DNA of 29,989 bases from JAVBMC01 sp031552845 (GCA_031552845.1 JAVBMC010000022.1:1-29989), one strand, 5' to 3'; positions 15,805-22,298 are shown, counted from the first letter of the stretch. A program made the numbers and translations. The notes: generated by a model from the sequence alone, not told the origin.

Positions 15805-16133
15805 AAACGGTTTTGAACAATACGTACGAAAACTGGCAGAACCTTTCAAAGGACCGCCGTGAAACGATTCGTCAGTACGTAGATTGTCACGAACGTTTTT
15901 TGACGCTTGGCGAAGAGGCTTCATACTTTCGCTTTGATACACGCAATTTGGATGCGCTCAAGTCTTTCATTTACGGCCAACATCAATTTACCGTGATGTA
16001 TCAACGCGCGGATGAATTGACTTCTTATGTTACTTGTCGCATTCGCAACGAAAAGGGAGGGGTTGCGACTGCCGAAGATTGTTCCCTCCTTGTTAGCGGT
16101 TATTGCTTCCGAGCCGATAACAAAAAACAATAG
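15801..16133 (+). CDS. inovirus hypothetical protein, coupled to Rep
   Basis: 110 residues (MKTVLNNTYENWQNLSKDR...) beginning at an ATGA overlap with the rep stop. The frame is open further upstream, but the overlap start is the natural one. It is soluble, with no signal peptide or membrane segment, mixed charge and three scattered Cys. The place between Rep and the ssDNA-binding-like protein suggests an early replication or regulatory role, in the region where Ff phages encode gene X/V functions. I do not recognise the family. Confidence 0.75.
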   Translation: MKTVLNNTYENWQNLSKDRRETIRQYVDCHERFLTLGEEASYFRFDTRNLDALKSFIYGQHQFTVMYQRADELTSYVTCRIRNEKGGVATAEDCSLLVSGYCFRADNKKQ

Positions 16134-16153
16134 GAAGATACGGAGAAAAAATC

Positions 16154-16408
16154 ATGACACAAATGAAGGTTACAGGTAAGGTTCTCGCAGTCAACGGACT
16201 GTGCTTTAAAGAGATTATTCGCAAAAGTGACGGCAAGCCCGTAAAGATTCCGCAAGGGTCTTTCATTCTCCAGCTTGAAAACGGCGATTTCTTCAACTGC
16301 GAAAGCGGTTTCGGATGGGATGAGAAGTGGACACAAATCAAGGTAGGCATGTCCATTACGGTCGCCATCAAATTGGATCCAATTGTCAAAGTTCTTCCTT
16401 CGGTGTAA
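16154..16408 (+). CDS. probable single-stranded DNA-binding protein (gpV-like)
   Basis: 84 residues, with CGGAG at 16141-16145 before the ATG. The pattern of short beta strands (MKVTGKVLAVNG, GSFILQLENGDFFNC, GMSITVAIKLDPIVKVLPS) fits a small OB-like barrel. Filamentous phages encode a protein of this size right after Rep to coat progeny single strands before assembly. No catalytic motif is expected. Assignment rests on size, position and predicted strand pattern, so a different small beta protein is possible. Confidence 0.65.
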   Translation: MTQMKVTGKVLAVNGLCFKEIIRKSDGKPVKIPQGSFILQLENGDFFNCESGFGWDEKWTQIKVGMSITVAIKLDPIVKVLPSV

Positions 16409-16435
16409 CGCCGGGGCTTGTAGGTGTTCCTCCCT

Positions 16436-16499
16436 CCCTCTGTGTCTTATTTAACACATGCTGCAGATGTTGCAAACAGAGTAGGACACAGAGGGTTTT
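16436..16499 (+). terminator. long-stem hairpin with U-tract between early and structural genes
   Basis: CCCTCTGTGTC (16436-16446) pairs perfectly with GACACAGAGGG (16485-16495) and is followed by TTTT. The 38-nt loop can form a smaller AACA...TGTT hairpin. It could be a terminator or attenuator separating rep/ssb from the coat genes, or a structure in the packaged single strand. Confidence 0.65.
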
Positions 16500-16510
16500 A
16501 AAAGGCTATC

Positions 16511-16639
16511 GTGATACACAGTATTTTAACATCTTTCGTTCTCGGTCTGTTGGCGGGTGCCACCGTGGCCGGGGGCGTTGTCGTATGCCTTGCGGTTATC
16601 CGGGGCATGCGATATTCGTTTGACGTAGATAACCATTAG
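16511..16639 (+). CDS. small single-span membrane protein (pVII/pIX-like)
   Basis: 42 residues from a GTG at 16511, with AAGG just upstream. A short N-terminus leads into a hydrophobic helix (residues about 5-31: ILTSFVLGLLAGATVAGG, then VVVCLAVI), followed by a short charged tail (RGMRYSFDVDNH). Ff phages have two small membrane virion-tip proteins, pVII and pIX, directly before the major coat gene; this one has that size and place. The TAG stop overlaps the AGGAG ribosome-binding site of the coat gene, implying coupled expression. Start codon and function are inferred. Confidence 0.65.
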   Translation: MIHSILTSFVLGLLAGATVAGGVVVCLAVIRGMRYSFDVDNH

Positions 16640-16650
16640 GAGTACAAAGT

Positions 16651-16902
16651 ATGAAGAATAAACTTACACGTGCTATGCTTGCCTTGGCGATGACTGCGCC
16701 GGGGTTCTTGTTGGCTGCGGGCAACACTCTCGACACAACTGAGATTGAGTCGGCGTTGGGAGATATGTCGACGGGTTTTAAGTCAGTTGTGACAACTGCC
16801 GCGCCCGTCCTCGTCACTATCCTGCTGACGGGGTTGGTGCTTTGGGTTCTTCCGCTGGTCTTCCGGCTGGCTAAGAAGTTCTTCGCGCAGTCCGGCAAGT
16901 AA
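16651..16902 (+). CDS. major coat protein (pVIII-like)
   Basis: 83 residues. A signal peptide (MKNKLTRAMLALAMTAPGFLLAA) leaves a mature chain of about 60 residues. The rest has the classic inovirus layout: acidic amphipathic N-terminus (LDTTEIESALGDM), one hydrophobic helix (PVLVTILLTGLVLWVLPLVF) and a basic C-terminus (RLAKKFF then AQSGK) that contacts DNA inside the virion. AGGAG lies 8 bases before the ATG. It is followed at once by a strong terminator, as is gene VIII in Ff phages, where it raises coat over downstream products. Thousands of copies would be made per virion. The exact signal-peptidase site is inferred. Confidence 0.9.
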   Translation: MKNKLTRAMLALAMTAPGFLLAAGNTLDTTEIESALGDMSTGFKSVVTTAAPVLVTILLTGLVLWVLPLVFRLAKKFFAQSGK

Positions 16903-16909
16903 TTTAATC

Positions 16910-16935
16910 GGGGGAGGTAACACTCCCCCTTTTTT
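16910..16935 (+). terminator. Rho-independent terminator after the coat gene
   Basis: GGGGGAG (16910-16916), loop gtaaca, CTCCCCC (16923-16929), then six T. It is placed 7 bp after the coat stop codon. Confidence 0.93.
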
Positions 16936-16947
16936 CTCGGAGGTTAT

Positions 16948-17418
16948 ATGGGATCATTATTACAGTTACTTGCTCGAGCCTGGCCACTTCTGCTACTCGG
17001 GTTGCATTATCTTTTAAGCTTCTGTGGGAATTTGTGGAAAAATAAAACCTCTCTGATATCCTTGGCTGGTGCTGCAGCTGTTATATTTTTATTACTCGAT
17101 AATTTCGGCGATATTTTAACGTCAATAAACAAACTTATCACGGGATGTGAACAACTTCTTGATGACAATTCTGTAGGATCCGTTTTTTCAACATATTTAA
17201 AAGATAGTCCTGTGGCTTCATTCTGTTTTTATATTTTAGCAATTGATGAGGCTTGTGATATGCTTGGATATATTTTTACGACTCTCGGTGTTGCCTTTTT
17301 TTCGCTGGTGTTGGTGTTTTTCGTTGCGATTGTCGGATTTTTTGTAAAGTGGATGGTATCACATTTCTCGGCGGTCTTTCTTGATGCAGTCTCGTCTTCA
17401 ATTTCTGGCAAAAAATGA
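16948..17418 (+). CDS. inovirus membrane protein, possibly pVI-like
   Basis: 156 residues, with GGAGG upstream of the ATG. It is strongly hydrophobic, with about three or four spans: near residues 5-27, 37-51, and a long stretch about 94-134. The short C-terminal tail is SSSISGKK. There is no cleavable signal motif or catalytic motif. Filamentous phages need a hydrophobic virion-end protein (pVI) that joins pIII to the coat; size and character allow this, though pVI usually sits after pIII. The gene lies just past the coat terminator, so it depends on read-through or an unseen promoter. It overlaps the next gene by ATGA. Confidence 0.7.
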   Translation: MGSLLQLLARAWPLLLLGLHYLLSFCGNLWKNKTSLISLAGAAAVIFLLLDNFGDILTSINKLITGCEQLLDDNSVGSVFSTYLKDSPVASFCFYILAIDEACDMLGYIFTTLGVAFFSLVLVFFVAIVGFFVKWMVSHFSAVFLDAVSSSISGKK

Positions 17419-17873
17419 CAAAGAAAAACCTCATATTCTCGGACCAGTTTCTCGTCCTCTTCTCTCTTGTCCTGATGGGCATTGGAATCTTCCGTTCTTT
17501 CTATCTCAATTCAAATGTTGAGAAGAAATTTCTCGAGCAAGACGCAAAGAACACGGCCCGGCTGAACTCATTCGAATCCAATCTTTTCTCCGTTGCCGTC
17601 GGCGTAGTCTCCAACCTCGCATTTAACGCCATTTCCGCCGCTTCTGATGCAGTCGCTACAAATGACTCCATTGATGTCTCCTACACCTACGGACGCTTCC
17701 AACACCGCGCAATGGCTCATTTTGCACATGTAAATCAAACATTCTTTGTCGGCGATTATCTCGGCTCTGGCCGGATACTCTCCATCCTGCCGGATAGTAT
17801 CATTACCGACGGGGCAACCTACCGCAATGTTCAGTTCTTCATATCTGACGAAAGAAAGGATGAGAAACTATGA
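17415..17873 (+). CDS. inovirus protein with N-terminal membrane anchor, unknown
   Basis: 152 residues, starting at an ATGA overlap with the previous stop. One hydrophobic segment at about residues 11-30 (FLVLFSLVLMGIGIFRSFYL) could be an uncleaved signal anchor. A short coiled region (VEKKFLEQDAKNTARLNSFES) and a probably beta-rich extracytoplasmic domain ending ISDERKDEKL follow. No Cys or known motif was recognised. Its position among structural genes suggests a minor virion or assembly protein. Its 3' end overlaps the next small gene by ATGA. Confidence 0.7.
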   Translation: MTKKNLIFSDQFLVLFSLVLMGIGIFRSFYLNSNVEKKFLEQDAKNTARLNSFESNLFSVAVGVVSNLAFNAISAASDAVATNDSIDVSYTYGRFQHRAMAHFAHVNQTFFVGDYLGSGRILSILPDSIITDGATYRNVQFFISDERKDEKL

Positions 17874-17989
17874 CCACTACCCAGCTCCTACTTGATTTTG
17901 GCATTACATTTGGTGGCTTACTTGGCTTCCTTTTTGGTTTTTTTGCGGTCATGATCACGTACTTAATTCTTCACAACATGAAAGGATAA
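17870..17989 (+). CDS. 39-residue single-span membrane protein
   Basis: Begins at an ATGA overlap with the preceding gene. A short polar start (MTTTQLLLDFG) leads into one hydrophobic, Phe/Gly-rich helix (GGLLGFLFGFFAVMITYLIL) and a tiny basic end (HNMKG). Its size resembles the virion-tip proteins of filamentous phages. The stop is 2 bp before the next ATG. Function unknown. Confidence 0.65.
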   Translation: MTTTQLLLDFGITFGGLLGFLFGFFAVMITYLILHNMKG

Positions 17990-17991
17990 TT

Positions 17992-18204
17992 ATGAGTGTT
18001 CAAAAATCATATTCGGCTGATGTCTACTATTCAACGTTTATCAACGTCCCAGGGGGACGCCGTCAGCTTGTTGAGAAACGTTTGGAAGATGTCTCTATCC
18101 TTCAGGAGGGGGATGATATTCATGTCTACAATCAAGCTGGAAAATATCTCGGGTGTTTTAATAAGAAGTTCATGTCGGTTCGTGTTCAACCGCATATGCT
18201 GTAG
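17992..18204 (+). CDS. small soluble inovirus protein, unknown
   Basis: 70 residues, with AAAGGA just before the ATG, inside the preceding gene's 3' end. The sequence (MSVQKSYSADVYYSTFINV..., then VEKRLEDVSILQEGDDIHVY) is polar and probably beta-rich, with one Cys and no signal peptide or membrane span. It is tightly packed between small genes; its TAG stop overlaps the AGGAG site of the Cys-rich gene. I do not recognise the family. Confidence 0.7.
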   Translation: MSVQKSYSADVYYSTFINVPGGRRQLVEKRLEDVSILQEGDDIHVYNQAGKYLGCFNKKFMSVRVQPHML

Positions 18205-18211
18205 GAGTTTT

Positions 18212-18403
18212 ATGTGTCAACCGTGTTATGAGATGTGCAGCCAAGAGACTTGTGCGTGTTTTTCCTGTGCTGATGTTAATTTCTGCAATGGCTGCTTACT
18301 CTCTTCTAACGGGTGGCCATCTGGCCGGCCTTGTGTCGGTTATATCCCAAAGTCCGAGTATGATAAACTGATTAGAATTGATAGAGTCGCTGATTTTGGT
18401 TGA
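18212..18403 (+). CDS. 63-residue cysteine-rich protein
   Basis: The ATG at 18212 follows AGGAG at 18204-18208. The first 42 residues hold nine Cys in closely spaced groups (MCQPCYEMCSQETCAC, FSCADVNFCNGC, RPC), then a polar end (YIPKSEYDKLIRIDRVADFG). The CxxC spacing would suit one or two zinc sites in the cytoplasm, or disulfides if exported, but no signal peptide is seen. It directly precedes the hairpin cluster and the pIII-like gene. I do not know a filamentous-phage protein of this type. The alternative start at 17996 in the same frame overlaps the previous gene heavily and lacks a ribosome-binding site. Confidence 0.65.
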   Translation: MCQPCYEMCSQETCACFSCADVNFCNGCLLSSNGWPSGRPCVGYIPKSEYDKLIRIDRVADFG

Positions 18404-18416
18404 TGTTTGTCCGGGG

Positions 18417-18515
18417 CTGGGGTGGACTAACCCCAGAAAGGCAATGGGACGGCCGCCAAGTTTGGCGTCTGTCCCGGGGTTATAACGCTGCAGGGTAGGG
18501 CGTCCCTTCCCTGCA
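18417..18515 (+). promoter_or_regulatory. three consecutive hairpins upstream of the pIII-like gene
   Basis: Hairpin 1: CTGGGGT (18417-18423) with ACCCCAG (18430-18436). Hairpin 2: GGGAC (18446-18450) with GTCCC (18471-18475), inner stem CGCCAA/TTGGCG. Hairpin 3: TGCAGGG (18489-18495) with CCCTGCA (18509-18515), inner AGGG/CCCT across a 3-nt loop. The 127-bp gap is otherwise gene-free. Candidate roles are terminator/attenuator, replication origin or packaging signal of the single strand. Confidence 0.75.
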
Positions 18516-18530
18516 AAAAGGAATGATGAT

Positions 18531-20642
18531 ATGCGAAAAATTCTACTCTCACTTTTGGCGGCTCTGACATTAAATACAGCCCGCGCGGATTTGGACAGCT
18601 TTGAACAACTGTTCATGGATTATCTCGATTCATGGAATAGTTTTAGCGGGATGGGAGACTGGTCGTTTATATATACGCGCTTAACCGATATATACGAAAC
18701 GGCCGAACGTATTTATAATATGGTTGACGGCATTTACCAATTAAACGACCAGATGACGGACATTCAAAAATCACTACTTGAAGAGCTTGGCAAGTTTAAA
18801 GAAGGTAACTTAAGCCGACTTGATGACATTAACAACAATATGACCGAAGGGTTTGATAGCGTTACCGAAGGTTTGAATAGTGTTGTAGAAGCCATTGGCG
18901 GTATAAAGCTTGAATGCAATTGCGGAGAGGGTGATTCATGGTCTTCGTGGGGCGAATGGTGGTTAGAAAATGGAGGTAATGGCGGTGGTGAAGAGTGCGA
19001 CCATTCTGGCGTTATTGAGGCATTGTATAATATCGATTCTCGTTTATTGGATTTAAAATTACCAATTGAAGATATACTAAGATACACCTTTGATATTAAT
19101 GATAAAATGACGGTTGTGCTTGATTTTATTGAAAGGATGGGGGAAGAGTTTTTGGATACATGGCCCAAAGTAATTCAACTTACAGAAGACTTACAGATAA
19201 TGGTTTCAGGCGTTGCAGATAAGTCAACATTTCTTCGCAATATTGAGAAGCTGACGGGTGACCAGCAACTAATGATTGATGGACTTTCCGATAAAAAATA
19301 TTTTTTGCGAAATATCGAAACACTTGTTAAAGATGTCCAATCAATGATTACAGCACTTTCCGATAAGAATAACTTTTTTAAGAATATCGAACAAGGCTTA
19401 AAAAATGATAAGGCATTTTATGATTCATATGAGGCTGTAAAAATACGCGACAAAACATTTCAAGATGATGTATTAAAAATTTTAAAAGAGTTGAAAGAAG
19501 GAGGCAATGAAACCGAATTACTAAAGGCTCTTAAAGAGTTTTATGATTCATATGAGGCGGTAAAAACACGTGATAAAGACTTTCAAGAATTTCAAAAACA
19601 ACAACTCCAAAACATTGAAGAATACACTAGCGGGGCGCAGGACTATCTAAAAGAAATCTCCGAGGCTCTCGCTGATTTTGACGAGGAATTATTAGGACAC
19701 GAATGCGACCATGACGGCGTTATTGAAGCATTGTATAATGTCGAATTTCGAGTAATGGATATTCAATATTATCTTGAAGACATAGAGAGATATACTTTTG
19801 ATATCAACGACCGTATGCAAGTTATACTTGATCACAACGAAATGATGCGTGAAGAATTTCTTTACAAGTGGCCGAAAGTCGAAACACTTGTAGACGATTT
19901 ACAAAGCATGATTGACGGCCTTGAGAACAAAGAAACATTTCTTGCTACGATAGAAAAGAATCAGAACGCACTTGATGCAATGCTAGAGCGCTTGCAAGAC
20001 AAAGAGAAATTCTTAGAGACGATTGAGAAAATCAACGACGAAGTAGAAGAGGGCATACAAACATATAAAGACAAGCACGACTATAAGAACCCATTCGCAG
20101 CACTCTTCGAGTTTTACTACGAATATCAAACGGCCTCGGCGAAAGATACAAAGGGTTCCAATTGGTTTGAACGCATAGAGGCATTATTGCAACATGAAAC
20201 TATTGAGGAAGAGGAAGAAGATCCCAAACCGGATGATGGCGAAAACTTTTTTAAAGATGCACAACAAAAAATTGAAAAATCAGAGGAATCCATTACATCA
20301 ATCAAAGACAATGCTGGAGAAATCATAGATAAGTTTTTGAAAGTGCCTGAAAAAATGTTTAAGCTTTTTTCTTGTGGTTCTGTTGCATTACCGGAGAAGG
20401 TTGTGTTATTGGATAAAGGGGTGGGTGAAAAAAATAATCCATTTGCCTCACTTCGCCCTGAAGTATCATTTAGCACAAGTGATTGGCGTACATTTATTGA
20501 TGTTTGTCGTGGTGCTTTTGTGGTTGGTTGGTGGATGCTTTTTATCTACGGTATTTTAGAGTTTTACCAGATACTACTTAATCATCTGATGACTATCTTT
20601 GATTTTTTGAAAAGCGTAATTATATCACTAAATAAGAAATGA
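18531..20642 (+). CDS. large pIII-like adsorption (minor coat) protein with duplicated module
   Basis: 703 residues. Signal peptide MRKILLSLLAALTLNTARA, cleavage likely after residue 19. Most of the chain is acidic coiled coil. A module of about 90 residues starting ECDHSGVIEALYN (residue 155) recurs from residue 391 as ECDHDGVIEALYN. Shorter repeats lie between: three DK...FxxNIE units and two FYDSYEAVK units. A Gly/Trp-rich linker lies at about 130-155. The C-terminus has a hydrophobic span (FVVGWWMLFIYGILEFYQILL) ending near the last residue, as in pIII, which stays membrane-held until virion release. Known role of pIII: host receptor binding and uptake at the virion tip. Position directly before the Zot gene supports this. 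It is longer than Ff pIII (about 400 residues). It overlaps zot by ATGA. Confidence 0.82.
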   Translation: MRKILLSLLAALTLNTARADLDSFEQLFMDYLDSWNSFSGMGDWSFIYTRLTDIYETAERIYNMVDGIYQLNDQMTDIQKSLLEELGKFKEGNLSRLDDINNNMTEGFDSVTEGLNSVVEAIGGIKLECNCGEGDSWSSWGEWWLENGGNGGGEECDHSGVIEALYNIDSRLLDLKLPIEDILRYTFDINDKMTVVLDFIERMGEEFLDTWPKVIQLTEDLQIMVSGVADKSTFLRNIEKLTGDQQLMIDGLSDKKYFLRNIETLVKDVQSMITALSDKNNFFKNIEQGLKNDKAFYDSYEAVKIRDKTFQDDVLKILKELKEGGNETELLKALKEFYDSYEAVKTRDKDFQEFQKQQLQNIEEYTSGAQDYLKEISEALADFDEELLGHECDHDGVIEALYNVEFRVMDIQYYLEDIERYTFDINDRMQVILDHNEMMREEFLYKWPKVETLVDDLQSMIDGLENKETFLATIEKNQNALDAMLERLQDKEKFLETIEKINDEVEEGIQTYKDKHDYKNPFAALFEFYYEYQTASAKDTKGSNWFERIEALLQHETIEEEEEDPKPDDGENFFKDAQQKIEKSEESITSIKDNAGEIIDKFLKVPEKMFKLFSCGSVALPEKVVLLDKGVGEKNNPFASLRPEVSFSTSDWRTFIDVCRGAFVVGWWMLFIYGILEFYQILLNHLMTIFDFLKSVIISLNKK

Positions 20643-21373
20643 TACAGTTAGAACACATAGCCCAAGTTTGGGGTATAATCGGCTTGCTTGGTGGTGGAAA
20701 AACGCTTACTGCCGTTTCAATTATTATTGATAACTTAGACGTCGGCAATTACATAATAACCAACATCGTTTTGAATGATGCTGAACTTACAAAACGCTAT
20801 GGCGGGGAAGAATGGCGAAAATTAGTTGAATACGTCGACGTAGAGACCGCCGACCCGCATGAGTGGATAAGTGGAAGCCCCCGCGGCTCCGGTGGCTGTA
20901 AACGCGTTCTGGTGGTGTTGGATGAGGTGGCCGAGTGGTTTAATCAATATAAGTCTGGTCAAGACTTTAAGGTTCAGCGTTTTTTCAGTTGGCTTCGGCA
21001 TAGTTCTAAGCGCGGGCAAGATGTTTTTTTTATTATTCAGGACGAGAAATTTTTAACCAAGTCTATACGGTCTCTAGTGAATCAGTGGCTAGTAGCTGCA
21101 GATCTGCAGGTTGTCAAAGTCCCGGCTATTCGGATGCGTTTACCGCCGTTCTTTTGGCCATATTGCTGGATACGAATTTTTGATAGAAACGGCAAACTTA
21201 CCTCTACTGCCAATTTCGTCAAAAAGAAGTATTATGGAAAGTTTTATGATACGGCCCAGCTTCTATCAGGGGCGGGAATAGTCACTTTTGAGACGGTAAA
21301 TATTAGACGTGTCTTATTTTTTCCTCGCCTCCTGTTCATTGGGTTGCTAATATATTTTACCTTTTTTGATTGA
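20639..21373 (+). CDS. zot: Zot-like assembly ATPase (pI)
   Basis: 244 residues, starting at an ATGA overlap with the pIII-like stop. The N-terminal Zot/pI ATPase has Walker A GLLGGGKT (residues 15-22) and Walker B VLVVLDE (90-96), followed by the typical WLRHSSKRGQDVFFIIQ sensor-like stretch (118-134). The protein drives virion extrusion through the inner membrane. A single hydrophobic span (LFFPRLLFIGLLIYFTFF) ends at the stop codon, so the periplasmic domain usual in pI/Zot is missing. The partner domain may be supplied by a separate small protein, or assembly differs. No frameshift is evident. Confidence 0.9.
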   Translation: MIQLEHIAQVWGIIGLLGGGKTLTAVSIIIDNLDVGNYIITNIVLNDAELTKRYGGEEWRKLVEYVDVETADPHEWISGSPRGSGGCKRVLVVLDEVAEWFNQYKSGQDFKVQRFFSWLRHSSKRGQDVFFIIQDEKFLTKSIRSLVNQWLVAADLQVVKVPAIRMRLPPFFWPYCWIRIFDRNGKLTSTANFVKKKYYGKFYDTAQLLSGAGIVTFETVNIRRVLFFPRLLFIGLLIYFTFFD

Positions 21374-21399
21374 CAAAAGGGTAGGGGATATATTATCAT
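21370..21399 (+). promoter_or_regulatory. promoter for the last two phage genes
   Basis: A consensus TTGACA (21370-21375), overlapping the zot stop, lies 15 bp from TATTAT (21391-21396) or 18 bp from TATCAT (21394-21399). It gives the two downstream genes their own transcript. Confidence 0.6.
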
Positions 21400-21419
21400 C
21401 TTGCTAAAGGAATTACCCT

Positions 21420-21566
21420 ATGAAAGATGATAAAGCTCAATGGATGTTCGAAGAAAACTTCATTGAAATGAAGTCCAAGGTGGATGGTATCTTTTGGATG
21501 ACCATTTTTAATTTAATTGTCAGCGTTTTATTCATAATCGCGGAATGTTGTGGGCTTCTCAAATGA
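21420..21566 (+). CDS. 48-residue C-tail-anchored membrane protein
   Basis: AAAGGA lies upstream of the ATG. A charged N-terminal half (MKDDKAQWMFEENFIEMKSK) precedes one hydrophobic helix (GIFWMTIFNLIVSVLFIIAECC) and a four-residue tail, so the protein should sit in the inner membrane with its N-terminus in the cytoplasm. It is coupled by ATGA overlap to the next gene and has its own promoter. The role is unknown; an assembly partner of the short Zot protein or a superinfection/lysogeny factor are both possible. Confidence 0.65.
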   Translation: MKDDKAQWMFEENFIEMKSKVDGIFWMTIFNLIVSVLFIIAECCGLLK

Positions 21567-21790
21567 GTGCGTTACAACAAAGTATTCGCCAATTTCGCGG
21601 GCGGTTGACTTTTTTAAGCATTTATACCAAAGTTTCTTTTATTATCTGCATTCTTATGGCTATTTGCATGTGTATTGCGCTACTTGTTAAGATTGGTCAA
21701 AAAGAGCAGGAAAAACAAAACAAGAAAACTGTTCGTGCCGCTGTGGAGTCCTATGAGGCTGCCAAGCCGTCACGACCTGTGAGGAAGTAA
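21563..21790 (+). CDS. 75-residue single-span membrane protein
   Basis: Starts at an ATGA overlap (MSALQQSIRQFRG...). An in-frame ATG at 21545 is possible but lies inside the preceding gene. The basic N-terminus is followed by one span (VSFIICILMAICMCIALLV, residues about 25-43) and a charged, Lys-rich tail of about 30 residues (KIGQKEQEKQNKK... to PSRPVRK). Topology is not fixed by sequence alone. It is the last phage gene before the non-coding region. Function unknown. Confidence 0.65.
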   Translation: MSALQQSIRQFRGRLTFLSIYTKVSFIICILMAICMCIALLVKIGQKEQEKQNKKTVRAAVESYEAAKPSRPVRK

Positions 21791-22267
21791 GAGAGAAAAG
21801 CGCACGGCGCATTACCTGCCGAAGGCGGGTGATCTGCGCCGCGCGCGTAGGGCTTGTCTTATATTCCAAAAAAGCAGAAAGCGTGTTTTGGGGCTTCTAT
21901 AGATACCTCGCGAACACTGAAAGTTTTTGTGTGTTTGCCTTTGCCGGATGGCTGTTAATAGATGGATATGAAGTTATAATTAAACTTGATATCCATTTTT
22001 GATATAAAACAAAGAATAAAATAATATATTACTAATTAAAGAGATAATTTGATTTACCGGCAAATGTGTTTTGCAAGCGTAGCCGGCTTTGTTGCAATAA
22101 CCATCAAAACATTTTAAAGCTTGGCTTATGAGTGTTTTGCCATCTGCGGAGGCTATAAATATGCAAGTCTGGAAAATAAATCGAAGATTGTGCATTTCTG
22201 GCTTGCAATCTGAATTTTTTAGGAGTAAAATACGGCCATTGACATGAGTTGGGTTGGGTGTAATCAA
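21791..22267 (+). other. phage non-coding region, candidate origin/packaging region
   Basis: About 480 bp without a credible gene. In the circular phage it joins 14880-14955, placing it between the last gene and rep, where Ff phages keep origin and packaging signal. It has a strong hairpin at 21806-21840: GGCGCA with TGCGCC, inner TTACCTGCC with GGCGGGTGA, triloop GAA and a 2-nt bulge. The rest is AT-rich (about 21,950-22,240) with a CCGGC/GCCGG inverted repeat around 22055-22094. The nick site was not identified. Confidence 0.55.
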
Positions 22268-22270
22268 CGA

Positions 22271-22298
22271 AAAGTACATAACGCTGATTATGCGACAT
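22271..22298 (+). other. dif: attR, complete dif-like XerC/XerD site
   Basis: XerC-like arm AAAGTACATAA (22271-22281), 6-bp centre CGCTGA (22282-22287), XerD-like arm TTATGCGACAT (22288-22298). This matches the dif layout of 11+6+11 with the conserved inner CATAA...TTATG. It is the copy carrying the host-side XerD arm. The arm sequence TTATGCG recurs inverted as CGCATAA at 22309-22315. Confidence 0.82.

Larger units (their letters stand above)
14880..22289 (+). mobile_element. integrated filamentous phage (inovirus) at a dif-like site
   Basis: A block of plus-strand genes with lower GC than both flanks, bounded by a 22-bp direct repeat (14880-14901 and 22268-22289). The repeat unit distance is 7,388 bp, a normal inovirus genome size. 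Inside, in filamentous-phage order, are an HUH Rep, an ssDNA-binding-like protein, a small membrane protein, a coat protein with signal peptide, a pIII-like protein and a Zot/pI ATPase. No integrase or transposase is present, which fits use of host XerC/XerD. No secretin gene is present. All recognised genes are open, so it may be functional. Confidence 0.92.

Noticed and set aside
21980..22279. 99-residue minus-strand frame in the phage intergenic region, a candidate repressor
   Set aside because: Its start lies inside the att repeat, it has no clear ribosome-binding site, and the AT-rich DNA gives no helix-turn-helix pattern. It cannot be excluded fully but is not supported.
14880..22289. 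Transposon or integrative plasmid rather than phage
   Set aside because: Coat protein with signal peptide, pIII-like protein and Zot ATPase in filamentous-phage order, with no transposase, integrase or relaxase.
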